From Rhizobium sp. 18055 (GTDB taxonomy: Bacteria; Pseudomonadota; Alphaproteobacteria; Rhizobiales; Rhizobiaceae), in assembly GCF_902706285.1 (NCBI RefSeq), contig NZ_CACSKD010000007.1:1-64000 (forward strand): 64,000 nt of DNA. The letters run 5' to 3'. The notes under the pieces are model-generated. The model did no database searches. It had not been told where the DNA came from and saw nothing but the letters and a program-made list of their open reading frames with translations. Shown here piece by piece: positions 19,300-28,410 of the stretch. The position numbers and the translations under genes are program-made. Every line of letters starts with the position of its first letter. Position 1 is the first letter of the stretch.

Positions 19300-20016
19300 T
19301 CACGAACCGCAGCAGGCCTTGAGCTTTGCAAGCCGCGGGACGTCGATGTGCCGGTTGGCAACGATCGAGATAATTCCGTCGGCCTTGAGCTTCGACATCT
19401 GTCGCGACACGGTCTCGATCGTCAGGCCGAGGAAATCCGCGATATCGGCGCGAGACAGTGGAAGGTCGAACCGCCGGCTTTCCCCCTGGGCCTCGGGATC
19501 GAGATGCATGGCGATCAGCAGCAGGAAGCTCGCGACCTTTTCGGCCGCCGTCTTGCGCCCGAGCGTCACCATCCAGTCGCGGGCTTCGTCGAGTTCGCGC
19601 ATGGTCTGCGACATCAGCCGGTCGGCCAGTTGAGGATTGCTCTTGACCAGCCGCTCCATCGTCGCCTTCGGCACCCGGCAAAGATGCACCGCCGAGGCTG
19701 CCTCCGCCGACACCGCATTTTCCGCGGAATTCAGCCGGCCCAGAAAATCCGGTGCAAACTGCAGGCCGACGATCTGCTGGCGCCCGTCTTCGAGCGTCTT
19801 CGTCAGCTTGACGACGCCACTGATCACGGTCGCATAGGATTCGACCGGCATCCGCTCGCCTGCCAGCTCCTCGCCCGCACCATGATTGACGAGACGCGTA
19901 TGCGCCGACAATGCCAGCAGTTCATCGGCGCTCAACGCACCGCATATCCCCTTGTGGCGGACTTCGCAGCTCATGCAACGTATTGGAATATTAGAATTAT
20001 GAATATCTTTTCGCAT
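19300..20016 (-). CDS. fnrN: FnrN-type oxygen-responsive Crp/Fnr regulator
   Basis: FnrN is the rhizobial FNR: it senses oxygen through a labile [4Fe-4S] cluster and activates microaerobic genes. The 238-residue protein has the expected N-terminal cysteines C14, C17 and C25 (CMSC...GIC), a fourth at C113, a cyclic-nucleotide-like beta-roll, and a Crp-type helix-turn-helix near residues 190-212. Its recognition helix contains ETVSRQ, the E..SR signature that reads TTGAT half-sites. It diverges from hemN across 117 bases holding a perfect anaerobox, which implies autoregulation and activation of hemN. ATG 20016 is preferred over the TTG codon just upstream. Confidence 0.93.
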   Translation of the reverse strand: MRKDIHNSNIPIRCMSCEVRHKGICGALSADELLALSAHTRLVNHGAGEELAGERMPVESYATVISGVVKLTKTLEDGRQQIVGLQFAPDFLGRLNSAENAVSAEAASAVHLCRVPKATMERLVKSNPQLADRLMSQTMRELDEARDWMVTLGRKTAAEKVASFLLLIAMHLDPEAQGESRRFDLPLSRADIADFLGLTIETVSRQMSKLKADGIISIVANRHIDVPRLAKLKACCGS

Positions 20017-20072
20017 CAAAACAGCTCCGTGGAGAGCATAGACCGGCGCAACCGCAACTGAACAGCACTTTC

Positions 20073-20086
20073 TTGATCAAGATCAA
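20073..20086. promoter_or_regulatory. Anaerobox (FNR/FnrN site) between fnrN and hemN
   Basis: TTGAT-caag-ATCAA is a perfect FNR consensus site. Its centre is about 41 bases upstream of a likely hemN start of transcription (TATTCC at 20109-20114 as -10), a class II activator position. It also lies 57 bases before the fnrN start, allowing autocontrol. Confidence 0.9.
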
Positions 20087-20133
20087 GGTCTGGGAACACA
20101 GACGCGGCTATTCCTGCCTCAAAAGGACACGCC

Positions 20134-21477
20134 ATGAACGCCGATCTCATCACTCGCTACTCTGCCCCCGTCCCGCGCTATACCAGCTATCCGACCGCGC
20201 CGCACTTTCATGAGGGCGTTGGCGAAACCGACTACATCACGTGGCTCGGCGCTGATTCGCATGGCCCGCTCTCTCTTTACCTGCATATCCCCTTTTGCGA
20301 CCGCCTCTGTTTTTACTGCGGCTGCCACACCAAGCAGGTCCGCCGCTACGACCCCATCGCGACCTACCTGAAAGCGCTGAATAGCGAGATTGCCCAGGTT
20401 GCGACATACTTGACGGCGGGACGAAAGGTCACAGCCATCCATTTCGGCGGCGGTTCACCGACCATCGTCAGCCCCGCCGATCTGCGCACACTGCGCGCAA
20501 CGCTCGATGATAATTTCCAGATCGCGCCGGGATGCGAGATCAGCGTCGAGATCGATCCGACCCATGTGGATGCCGAACGACTGGGCGCCTGGCGCGATTT
20601 CGGCATCACCAGGGCAAGTGTCGGCGTCCAGGATTTCGCGCCTGTCGTTCAGACGGCGATAAACCGTCCGCAAAGCTTCGAGCAGACGTCGGAAGTGGTC
20701 GAGATCCTGCGCGACCTCGGCGTCGGCTCCATCAACCTCGACATCGTCTACGGCCTTCCCCACCAGACCCGGGAAATGCTGCTGCGAACGATCGACCTGT
20801 CGCTCTCGATGACGCCGGATCGTATCGCCATGTTCGGCTACGCCCATGTGCCCTGGGTCAAAAAGCACCAGTCACTGATCGACACGGCGACACTCGCCGG
20901 CCCGATCGACCGGTTTGCCATGGCCAGGGCTGGCGCCGAGACCATTCTTGGCGCCGGTTACGAAGCGATCGGCATCGATCACTTCGCCAAGCCGGATGAC
21001 AGCATGGCAGTGAAGCTGAGAGAAGGCGCCCTGCGGCGGAATTTCCAGGGCTACACCACCGATGGCGCCGAAGCGCTGATCGGTCTTGGCGCATCCTCGA
21101 TCGGGCGCCTGCCGCAGGGTTATGTCCAGAACATCACCGCGACGGGGCTCTACTGTCAGTCCGTGTCGGAAGGCCGCCTGCCAATCGCCCGCGGCTTCGC
21201 TCTCTCCGACGCGGACCGCGCAACGGCCTCCGCGATTGAAGATCTGATGTGCCATTACGCCTTTTCGATTGCCGAACTGCGCGCCCGTTTCGGCGATGCC
21301 GCCGACGACGTCTGCAGCGATGCATTGCGGGAGAGCTTCAACGCGGACGGCTTCGTCACCTTTGATGGCGACACGTTTGCCATGACCCCGATGGGGCGTC
21401 CGTTCGTGCGCACCATCGCCTCGAGATTCGATCGTTACATCAATCAGGGCCAGGCAAAACATTCCGCAGCGATTTGA
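20134..21477 (+). CDS. hemN: Oxygen-independent coproporphyrinogen III oxidase HemN
   Basis: HemN is a radical-SAM enzyme that decarboxylates coproporphyrinogen III to protoporphyrinogen IX in heme synthesis without oxygen. The 447-residue product is full length and shows the cluster-binding cysteines C55, C59 and C62 followed by C64 in CDRLCFYCGCHT, the SAM-binding HFGGGSPT stretch, GVQDFAPVVQ and the HemN_C domain after about residue 360. It is divergent from fnrN with a shared anaerobox, so expression should rise at low oxygen. A second anaerobox overlaps its stop codon and belongs to the next operon, linking heme supply to the heme-rich bd oxidase. Confidence 0.95.
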   Translation: MNADLITRYSAPVPRYTSYPTAPHFHEGVGETDYITWLGADSHGPLSLYLHIPFCDRLCFYCGCHTKQVRRYDPIATYLKALNSEIAQVATYLTAGRKVTAIHFGGGSPTIVSPADLRTLRATLDDNFQIAPGCEISVEIDPTHVDAERLGAWRDFGITRASVGVQDFAPVVQTAINRPQSFEQTSEVVEILRDLGVGSINLDIVYGLPHQTREMLLRTIDLSLSMTPDRIAMFGYAHVPWVKKHQSLIDTATLAGPIDRFAMARAGAETILGAGYEAIGIDHFAKPDDSMAVKLREGALRRNFQGYTTDGAEALIGLGASSIGRLPQGYVQNITATGLYCQSVSEGRLPIARGFALSDADRATASAIEDLMCHYAFSIAELRARFGDAADDVCSDALRESFNADGFVTFDGDTFAMTPMGRPFVRTIASRFDRYINQGQAKHSAAI

Positions 21478-21487
21478 TCGAGATCAA
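21474..21487. promoter_or_regulatory. Second anaerobox, overlapping the hemN stop codon
   Basis: TTGAT-cgag-ATCAA is a perfect FNR-type palindrome; its TTGAT half contains the hemN TGA. It lies 142 bases before the gbsR-type gene that heads cydDCABX and is placed to bring that operon under FnrN control. Confidence 0.85.
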
Positions 21488-21555
21488 GAGGCGCTACCCA
21501 AAACCTGACTATTGTCAATCACAACGCCAAATTGCCGCAGCCCATGAGTTGCGCA

Positions 21556-21583
21556 TTGTCAGCTATGCCAGTCGGATTATAGT
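21556..21583 (+). promoter_or_regulatory. Candidate promoter of the gbsR-cyd operon
   Basis: TTGTCA (21556-21561), a 16-base spacer and TATAGT (21578-21583) form a good sigma-70-type promoter. The predicted start near 21590 lies inside a 20-bp palindrome, so occupation of the palindrome would block transcription. Confidence 0.5.
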
Positions 21584-21584
21584 G

Positions 21585-21604
21585 ATTTCAGAAATTTCTG
21601 AAAT
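21585..21604. promoter_or_regulatory. 20-bp perfect palindrome, candidate operator of the GbsR-type regulator
   Basis: ATTTCAGAAA followed by its exact complement TTTCTGAAAT spans 21585-21604, immediately after a likely -10 element and 24 bases before the regulator start. Size and symmetry suit a MarR/GbsR-type dimer, suggesting autorepression of the cyd operon. Confidence 0.6.
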
Positions 21605-21628
21605 TACCGACACAACGGAAACCGCATC

Positions 21629-22207
21629 ATGAACCTTCCGCCGCTTGTCCAGTCCTTCGTCCTCCACTTCGGTGAGATGGGTTCGCGCTGGGGTATCAAC
21701 AGGACCGTCGGGCAGATTTATGCGCTGCTCTACGTCTCGCCGTCGCCGCTCTGCGCCGAGGAGATTGCCGAATCGCTTGGCATCTCGCGCTCCAACGTAT
21801 CGATGAGCCTGCGAGAATTGCAGACCTGGAACCTCGTTCTCCTCAAGCACCGGCCGGACGACCGTCGCGACTTCTTCACCACGCCCGACGATGTCTGGCT
21901 GATTCTGCGGACGCTGGCGGAAGAGCGCAAGAAGCGCGAGGTCGATCCGACGCTGTCTGTTTTGCGCGAAATCCTGATGCAAAGGCCCGACAGCGAAGCC
22001 GAGCGGCACGCCCAGGAGCGCATGAGCGAAATGCATGCGTTGATTGAACAGCTGACACATTGGTATGACGATGTGAAACAACTTGAAACCGAAAGACTTG
22101 CAACGCTACTCTCGTTGGGCGCGAAAGTGACGAAACTGCTGGAGGCCAAGGACCGGGTGATTTCGCTCGGCCGCGGTCGCCGTCCAAATCCTGCGAACAA
22201 GAGCTAG
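21629..22207 (+). CDS. GbsR/MarR-family regulator heading the cyd operon
   Basis: A 192-residue winged-helix regulator of the GbsR family. It has an N-terminal helical dimer region (LVQSFVLHFGEMGSRWGINR), a helix-turn-helix (AEEIAESLGISRSNVSMSLREL), a wing with KHRPDDRRDFFTT, and a long C-terminal helical segment. It is placed four bases before cydD and preceded by a 20-bp palindrome, so it is probably a repressor of its own operon, responding to an unknown redox or respiratory signal. Combination with the FnrN site at 21474-21487 would give dual control of bd oxidase synthesis. Confidence 0.87.
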   Translation: MNLPPLVQSFVLHFGEMGSRWGINRTVGQIYALLYVSPSPLCAEEIAESLGISRSNVSMSLRELQTWNLVLLKHRPDDRRDFFTTPDDVWLILRTLAEERKKREVDPTLSVLREILMQRPDSEAERHAQERMSEMHALIEQLTHWYDDVKQLETERLATLLSLGAKVTKLLEAKDRVISLGRGRRPNPANKS

Positions 22208-22211
22208 TGCC

Positions 22212-23900
22212 ATGACCAGTGCCTATCTCGACGCCAATGGAAAACAGGCTGCCGGCATGCCGCGCAAGCGCGCGCGCCGGCCTGCCGGTTTGCGGGATGC
22301 GGCACTCGTGCAAACGCTCGCCGCCCTTCTGTGGATCCCGCAGGCGGGCCTCCTGTCAAACGCAGTCGGCCGCATTGCCAATGGCGGTGGGATGGACGCC
22401 GTGCTTTGGCCAGCCGCCTTTCTTGCCGTTCTCGGAATTGTCAAAACCTGTCTCGACGCGGCGGGAGGCCGCATGGCATTTCGCGCCGCCCGCGCCGAAC
22501 TGACGGCCCGCCGAACCGTCGCCGTAGCGGCATTGGCCCGCCGCTCGCCGGTTGACAGTACACGGCAGAATTCCGGCGAAGCGGCCAGCATCGTCGGCGA
22601 GCAGGCAGAGTTGATCGTTCCCTATATGTCGCGGTTTCAGCCGGCGCGTTTCAAGGCAAGTGCGGTTCCGCTGGTCATCCTTGCCTGTATTTTTCCGTTT
22701 TCCTGGGTCGCAGCGCTCGTCCTGCTGTTTGCCATGCCGCTGATCCCGGTCTTCATGGCGCTGATCGGCTGGCGCGCCCAGGCAGCCAGCGAGAAGCAGC
22801 TGGCAGCAACAGGCGGCCTGAACGGCTTCCTGCTCGATCGCCTGCGTGGCCTTGCCACCATCCGCGCCTTCGGTGCAGTCGATGCCACCGCCTTGAAGCT
22901 TCGGGCCGATGCCGATGAGTTGAAGGTCCGCACGATGGCCGTGCTGAAGATCGCCTTTCTATCGTCGGCCGTGCTTGAACTTTTTGCAGCGCTGGGCGTC
23001 GCCATGGTCGCCGTCTTCATCGGCTTCTCGCTGCTCGGAGAAATCCGCTTCGGCGCCTGGGCCGGCGGCCTCGATCTCACCTCCGGCCTGTTCATCCTGC
23101 TGCTGGCACCAGCCTTCTTCGAGCCGATGCGCGAACTGGCGTCGGTGTGGCACGACCGCGCCTCGGGTGAAGCTGCGATGAAAGCACTCGACGCCCTCAG
23201 CGAAGACGGCATGGTATTGCCGCAAGCGGGAGAAACCGGCGACACGCTCGACAACGGAGATATCCGCTTAGAAGCCGTCGGCTTCGGCTACACCAGCCAG
23301 ATGCCTGTGATCGAGGCATTCGACTTGCATATCCGCGCCGGCGAACATGTCGCCCTGCTTGGCGCCAGCGGATCGGGCAAATCCACGCTCCTCGCCCTGA
23401 TCGCTGGCCTCGCCCCTTGCGATGGCGGCCGGATCACCATCGGCGGGCAGCCCGCCGGCCCTGCGGCGCAAGCCAGGATTGCCTGGATCGGCCAGAAGCC
23501 GCACATCTTTGCCGGCACCATCACCCGGAACGTGACCCTCGGCCGACCCCATATATCCCCGCAGGCCGCAGCAGATGCGCTCGAAGCCGCAAGGCTCGGC
23601 AGTCTTGCCTCGAGTTACGCCCGCCGCCCGCTTGGCGATGGTGGCGCTGGCCTGTCCGGCGGCGAGGCGCTCCGGCTCGCCATCGCCCGGGCCGCCGGAA
23701 AGCCCGATGCCTTGATCGTCCTGGCAGACGAACCGACCGCGCATCTGGACACCGAAACCGCCAACGAGATCACCGACGCCCTGCTGGCGCTGGCGAAGGG
23801 CAAGACACTGGTCGTTGCCACCCATGATCCACGCCTTGCCGCGCGCATGAACAGGACGATCCTCATCGATGCGGATGCTGCACGGGAGGCTGCCGAATGA
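22212..23900 (+). CDS. cydD: CydD subunit of the CydDC ABC exporter
   Basis: CydDC is a heterodimeric inner-membrane ABC exporter of thiols (glutathione/cysteine) and is required for assembly of cytochrome bd. The 562-residue half-transporter has an N-terminal membrane domain (about six helices, residues 30-320) and a C-terminal ATPase with Walker A GASGSGKST, signature LSGGEALRLAIARA and Walker B ALIVLADEPTAHLD. Two N-terminal hydrophobic stretches (LVQTLAALLWIPQAGLLS) match CydD rather than CydC. It follows the regulator gene by four bases and overlaps cydC by four bases (ATGA), implying coupled, equimolar synthesis. Confidence 0.93.
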   Translation: MTSAYLDANGKQAAGMPRKRARRPAGLRDAALVQTLAALLWIPQAGLLSNAVGRIANGGGMDAVLWPAAFLAVLGIVKTCLDAAGGRMAFRAARAELTARRTVAVAALARRSPVDSTRQNSGEAASIVGEQAELIVPYMSRFQPARFKASAVPLVILACIFPFSWVAALVLLFAMPLIPVFMALIGWRAQAASEKQLAATGGLNGFLLDRLRGLATIRAFGAVDATALKLRADADELKVRTMAVLKIAFLSSAVLELFAALGVAMVAVFIGFSLLGEIRFGAWAGGLDLTSGLFILLLAPAFFEPMRELASVWHDRASGEAAMKALDALSEDGMVLPQAGETGDTLDNGDIRLEAVGFGYTSQMPVIEAFDLHIRAGEHVALLGASGSGKSTLLALIAGLAPCDGGRITIGGQPAGPAAQARIAWIGQKPHIFAGTITRNVTLGRPHISPQAAADALEAARLGSLASSYARRPLGDGGAGLSGGEALRLAIARAAGKPDALIVLADEPTAHLDTETANEITDALLALAKGKTLVVATHDPRLAARMNRTILIDADAAREAAE

Positions 23901-25585
23901 GCACGTCGCTGTCCGATTTGAAGCCAATCCTCAAGCTCTTCGCCCGGGAACAGAAGCGCGGCCTGCTGCTGGGTGCCGCCATGTCGGCTCTGACAGTGGG
24001 CGCCGGCATCGCCCTGCTCGGCCTGTCCGGCTGGTTCATCACCGCAACGGCGGTCGCCGGCCTGTCGGCGGCAAGCGCCATCACGTTCGATGTCTTCGCT
24101 CCCTCCGCCGGTATCCGCCTGCTGGCGATCGGCCGCACCGCCTCGCGCTACGGCGAACGGCTGAGCACGCATAATGCAACGCTGAGCGTGCTGGCGGCCC
24201 TGCGTGAACGACTGTTTCGAGGCTGGGCGCAGGCAGGCGCCGCCCGCGATCTCGCCCGCCGCCCCGCCAAACTGCTGTTTCGCCTCACCGGCGATATCGA
24301 TGCACTCGATTCGCTCTATCTGCGTGTGCTGGTCCCCGTCGGTGTCGCCATCGTGGCAGCGATCGCGACCAGCATCGCGCTCGGCCTAATCCATCCCCTA
24401 TTCGGCCTGTCGGCCGGCCTGCTGTTGCTGGCCGCCGGCCTCGGCATTCCGCTCTTGGCGGGTCGTCGTGCTGCCAGACATGCCCGCCGCCGCGCCTACG
24501 GCATCGAGGCGGTGCGCGCCCGCACCATCGATCTCGTCGCCGGCCAGACCGACCTGCTGATGGCCGGGCGGCTGGATGCGCAGACGGCAGCCATAGCGAC
24601 AGCCAACCAGTATTCCAGCAATGCCGACGACTGTCTGAACCGCATGGAGGCTGGCGTCACCATCGGCTTCGGTGTCGCCGCGACAACGCTGCTCACCGGC
24701 TCTCTGCTGGCCGTTGCAGCACTTACCGGCGCCGGCGCCATCTCGGCACCTGTTGCAGCGCTGGGTATCCTGATCGCCTTTGCCGCCGTCGAACCGTTTG
24801 GCGCGTTGCGCCGCGGCGCTCTCGAACTCGGACGGATGCTGCTCGCCGCAAAGCGCATTGGTCCGCGCCTTTCGGCGACCATGCCGATCCAGCAGAATGC
24901 CGCCCCGGCTGGCCACTTCGCGTTCCAACTCTCAGGTGTCTGCGCCGGCTACGGCGCTGAAGCCCCGGTGCTCGATGACATCACGCTCAGCCTGAAGTCT
25001 GGCGAAAAGCTTGCCTTGGTTGGCGCCAGCGGTGCCGGAAAGTCCACCCTGATGGCGCTCCTCGCCGCCGAAATTCAGGCGGATCGGGGAAGCGTTGCCA
25101 ACCATGCGGCAACCCTCCTCACCCAGCGCACCGAACTTTTCCAGGACACGCTGCGCGGCAACCTGCTGCTGGCAGATCCTCGCGCCACGGACGATGATCT
25201 GCGCCAGGCCCTGCTTGCAGCCGGTCTGCTGGCCGACATCTCCGCCCTGCCGCACCACCTCGACACCCGCCTCGGCGAAGGCGGCATGGGGCTTTCAGGC
25301 GGACAGTCGCGCCGCCTTGCGCTCGCCCGCCTGTTCCTGCGTGACACGCCGCTCTGGCTGCTCGACGAGCCCACCGAAGGGCTCGATCGCGCCACGGCCC
25401 GCGACGTCATGCACCGACTGTCGGGCAAGGCGAACGGCCGCTCGCTCGTCATCGCCACCCATATCCGCCGCGAGGCGGCCATCGCAGACGTCATTGCCAC
25501 CCTTGATGGTGGTCGCATCACCAGGATTTCCCGCCGCGGAGAGACGGCGTTTGAAGAGGCTTTGAACCGGCTGAGACCGGACTGA
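23897..25585 (+). CDS. cydC: CydC subunit of the CydDC ABC exporter
   Basis: This partner half-transporter of CydD has 562 residues. The N-terminal membrane domain contains the family segment GLSGWFITATAVAGLS and SRYGERLSTHNATL; the C-terminal ATPase has Walker A GASGAGKST, signature GLSGGQSRRLALARL and Walker B WLLDEPTEGLD. The Q-loop region (TLLTQRTELFQDTL) is conserved. It begins in a four-base overlap with cydD and is followed after 72 bases by the cydA start. The product works in the cytoplasmic membrane to set periplasmic redox conditions for the bd oxidase. Confidence 0.93.
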   Translation: MSTSLSDLKPILKLFAREQKRGLLLGAAMSALTVGAGIALLGLSGWFITATAVAGLSAASAITFDVFAPSAGIRLLAIGRTASRYGERLSTHNATLSVLAALRERLFRGWAQAGAARDLARRPAKLLFRLTGDIDALDSLYLRVLVPVGVAIVAAIATSIALGLIHPLFGLSAGLLLLAAGLGIPLLAGRRAARHARRRAYGIEAVRARTIDLVAGQTDLLMAGRLDAQTAAIATANQYSSNADDCLNRMEAGVTIGFGVAATTLLTGSLLAVAALTGAGAISAPVAALGILIAFAAVEPFGALRRGALELGRMLLAAKRIGPRLSATMPIQQNAAPAGHFAFQLSGVCAGYGAEAPVLDDITLSLKSGEKLALVGASGAGKSTLMALLAAEIQADRGSVANHAATLLTQRTELFQDTLRGNLLLADPRATDDDLRQALLAAGLLADISALPHHLDTRLGEGGMGLSGGQSRRLALARLFLRDTPLWLLDEPTEGLDRATARDVMHRLSGKANGRSLVIATHIRREAAIADVIATLDGGRITRISRRGETAFEEALNRLRPD

Positions 25586-25657
25586 GCAGCGTGCATGACC
25601 GCCTTGCAATTCGGCACGGCGGGAAATCTTCGCACCCCATGGGGCTGGAGAACGACA

Positions 25658-27238
25658 ATGGAACTAGACATCGTCGCGTTATCGCGTTTTCAATTTGCGC
25701 TGACAGCGCTTTACCACTTTTTATTCGTGCCGCTCACCCTCGGCCTGTCCGTCCTGCTCGCCATTATGGAAACCGTCTACGTCATGACCGGTCGCCAGAT
25801 ATGGCGGCAGATGACGAAGTTCTGGGGTGTCCTCTTCGGTATCAACTTTGCCATCGGCGTCGCCACCGGCATCGTCATGGAGTTCCAGTTCGGCATGAAC
25901 TGGAGTTATTACAGCTATTACGTCGGCGACATCTTCGGGGCACCGCTGGCGATCGAGGGGCTGATGGCCTTCTTCCTCGAGGCGACCTTCGTCGGCCTGT
26001 TCTTCTTCGGTTGGGACAAGTTATCCAAGGTCAGCCATCTCGTGGTGACGTGGTGCGTGGCGCTGGCCTCGAACTTCTCGGCACTCTGGATCCTGATCGC
26101 CAACGGCTGGATGCAGAACCCGGTGGGCTCGGCGCTCAATCCGCAAACCATGCGCATGGAAGTGACCAGCTTCTTCGACGTGGTGTTCAACCCCGTCGCC
26201 CAGGCGAAGTTCGTCCACACCGTCTCGGCCGGCTACGTCTGTGCCTCCATCTTTGTGCTCGGCGTCTCGGCCTGGTACCTGTTGAAGGGCCGGCACATCG
26301 AGATCGCCAAGCGCTCGATGACGGTCGCCGCCTCGTTCGGCCTCGCCTCGGCGCTCTCTGTCGTCGTGCTGGGTGACGAAAGCGGCTACCTGTCGACCGA
26401 GCATCAGAAGATGAAGCTCGCGGCCATCGAAGCCATGTGGGAAACAGAGCCTGCACCCGCTGCCTTCACCGCCATCGGCTTCCCGGACCAGAAAGCCCGC
26501 GAGACGCACTTTGCCGTCCACATTCCGTGGGCCATGGGCATCATCGGCACCCGCTCGCTGACCACGGTCATTCCCGGCATCAATGAACTCGAGGAACACG
26601 CCAAGACCCGCATACGCGAGGGTATCAAGGCCTACGACGCGCTGATGCAGATCCGCGCCGCCGGCGCGCCCGACAAGGTCGCTGTCGAAGCCCAGACGTC
26701 CTTTGAGGATCTCGGCCACGAACTCGGCTATGCACTGCTCCTGAAACGCTATGTCGATGATCCCCGCACCGCGACCGATGCGCAGATCGACCAGGCCGCA
26801 CGCGATACCATCCCCAATGTGCCGACCCTCTTCTGGTCGTTCCGCATCATGGTTGGGCTCGGCATGTTCTTCATCCTGCTGACGGCAACCTTCTTCTGGC
26901 TATCGGCGCGTCGCCGCCTCGACGCCTATCCCTGGCTGCTGCGTGTCGCGGTGTTCGCGATCCCGCTGCCATGGGTCGCCATCGAGTTCGGCTGGGTGGT
27001 TGCCGAGTTCGGCCGCCAACCCTGGGTGATCGAAGGCGTGCTGCCTACGGCTGCCGCGGTCTCCAGCCTGGGTGCCAGCACCGTGCTTTTGACCATCCTC
27101 GGCTTTGCAGCGCTCTACACGGTGCTGATCGTCATTGAGATGGGCCTGATGGTGAAGACCATCAGGAAGGGCCCGGAACCGGATAACGAGCCGGAGGCCA
27201 AACTTATTTCAGACACCCTCGTCCAAGCTGCGGAGTAA
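25658..27238 (+). CDS. cydA: Cytochrome bd ubiquinol oxidase subunit I
   Basis: CydA carries the quinol site and heme b/d ligands of the high-affinity terminal oxidase bd. The 526-residue product (normal length) starts MELDIVALSRFQFALTALYH, with His19 at the usual axial position. It contains the membrane motifs FQFGMNWSYYSYYVGDIFG and GWVVAEFGRQPW and a Q-loop around residues 250-330. ATG 25658 is chosen because it gives the conserved N-terminus; the 21-codon upstream extension is unlike CydA. It is followed after five bases by cydB. Under FnrN/GbsR control it would support respiration at very low oxygen. Confidence 0.96.
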   Translation: MELDIVALSRFQFALTALYHFLFVPLTLGLSVLLAIMETVYVMTGRQIWRQMTKFWGVLFGINFAIGVATGIVMEFQFGMNWSYYSYYVGDIFGAPLAIEGLMAFFLEATFVGLFFFGWDKLSKVSHLVVTWCVALASNFSALWILIANGWMQNPVGSALNPQTMRMEVTSFFDVVFNPVAQAKFVHTVSAGYVCASIFVLGVSAWYLLKGRHIEIAKRSMTVAASFGLASALSVVVLGDESGYLSTEHQKMKLAAIEAMWETEPAPAAFTAIGFPDQKARETHFAVHIPWAMGIIGTRSLTTVIPGINELEEHAKTRIREGIKAYDALMQIRAAGAPDKVAVEAQTSFEDLGHELGYALLLKRYVDDPRTATDAQIDQAARDTIPNVPTLFWSFRIMVGLGMFFILLTATFFWLSARRRLDAYPWLLRVAVFAIPLPWVAIEFGWVVAEFGRQPWVIEGVLPTAAAVSSLGASTVLLTILGFAALYTVLIVIEMGLMVKTIRKGPEPDNEPEAKLISDTLVQAAE

Positions 27239-27243
27239 TCAAC

Positions 27244-28398
27244 ATGATCCTGCACGAACTCATCGACTACCAAACGCTACGGATGATCTGGTGGCTGCTT
27301 GTCGGCGTCATCCTGATCGCCTTTGCCGTCACCGACGGCTTCGACCTTGGCGTCGGCATGCTGCTCCCCTTCGTCGGCAAGACCGATACGGAACGGCGCA
27401 TCGCCATCAACACGATCGGCCCCGTCTGGGAAGGCAACCAGGTCTGGCTGATCCTGGGTGGCGGTGCCGTCTTCGCCGCCTGGCCGCCGCTTTATGCCGT
27501 GTCCTTCTCAGGCTTTTACCTGGCGATGTTTGCGATCCTGTTCGCACTCATCCTGCGGCCGGTCGCCTTCAAATACCGCTCCAAGCACGAAAGCGCGCGT
27601 TGGCGCGGCAATTGGGATATTGCCCTTTTCATCGGCGGCTTCGTTCCGTCGCTGATCTTCGGTGTCGCCGTCGGCAATGTGCTGCAGGGTGTTCCCTTCC
27701 GCTTCGATCCGGCCGACATGCGCATTTTCTACGAAGGCACCTTCTTCGGCCTGCTCAACCCCTACGCCCTGCTTTGCGGCCTGCTCTCGGTCGCCATGTT
27801 CATCATGCACGGCGCCGCCTGGCTGGTCTTGAAATCAAGCGGCCCGGTGGCTGTGCGCGCAAGACGCTTCGGCAGCATTGCCGCTCTTCTGGTGATCGTG
27901 CTCTTCGCGCTTGGCGGTGTATTTCTGGCGCTCGGCGTCCACGGCTACACCATAACAAGCGAAGTGGTCACCGGAGGGCCGTCGAACCCGCTGCTCAAGA
28001 CGGCATCGCATGAAGGCTCCTGGCTCGCGAACTACAGCAGCCATTCCTGGATGCTGATCGCACCGATTTCAGGCTTCCTCGGGGCAATCGCGACATTTGT
28101 CGCCATCCGCGCCAGGCTGGAGATCGGCACCCTGCTGTTCAGCAAGCTGTCTATCTTTGGCATCATCGCGACGGTCGGCGTTTCGATGTTCCCGTTCATC
28201 CTGCCCTCCTCGCTCGATCCGAAGTCGAGCCTGACGGTTTGGGATTCATCCTCGAGCCACATGACGCTGTTCATCATGCTGGTGGTCTCGGCGATCTTCC
28301 TGCCGATCATCTTCGCCTACACGGCCTGGGTCTACAAAGTGCTGTGGGGCAAGGTCGATGAAAAATCAGTCACCGACAAAAGCGGTCACGCATACTGA
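27244..28398 (+). CDS. cydB: Cytochrome bd ubiquinol oxidase subunit II
   Basis: CydB pairs with CydA in the bd oxidase and provides structural and proton-path residues. The 384-residue product has eight to nine membrane helices and typical segments: RMIWWLLVGVILIAFAVTDG near the N-terminus, IGPVWEGNQVWLILGGGAVF, and GFDLGVGMLLPF with its conserved acidic residue. Length is normal. It is separated from cydA by five bases and from cydX by twelve, so all belong to one transcript. Confidence 0.96.
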   Translation: MILHELIDYQTLRMIWWLLVGVILIAFAVTDGFDLGVGMLLPFVGKTDTERRIAINTIGPVWEGNQVWLILGGGAVFAAWPPLYAVSFSGFYLAMFAILFALILRPVAFKYRSKHESARWRGNWDIALFIGGFVPSLIFGVAVGNVLQGVPFRFDPADMRIFYEGTFFGLLNPYALLCGLLSVAMFIMHGAAWLVLKSSGPVAVRARRFGSIAALLVIVLFALGGVFLALGVHGYTITSEVVTGGPSNPLLKTASHEGSWLANYSSHSWMLIAPISGFLGAIATFVAIRARLEIGTLLFSKLSIFGIIATVGVSMFPFILPSSLDPKSSLTVWDSSSSHMTLFIMLVVSAIFLPIIFAYTAWVYKVLWGKVDEKSVTDKSGHAY

Positions 28399-28410
28399 AG
28401 GAGAAAAACG

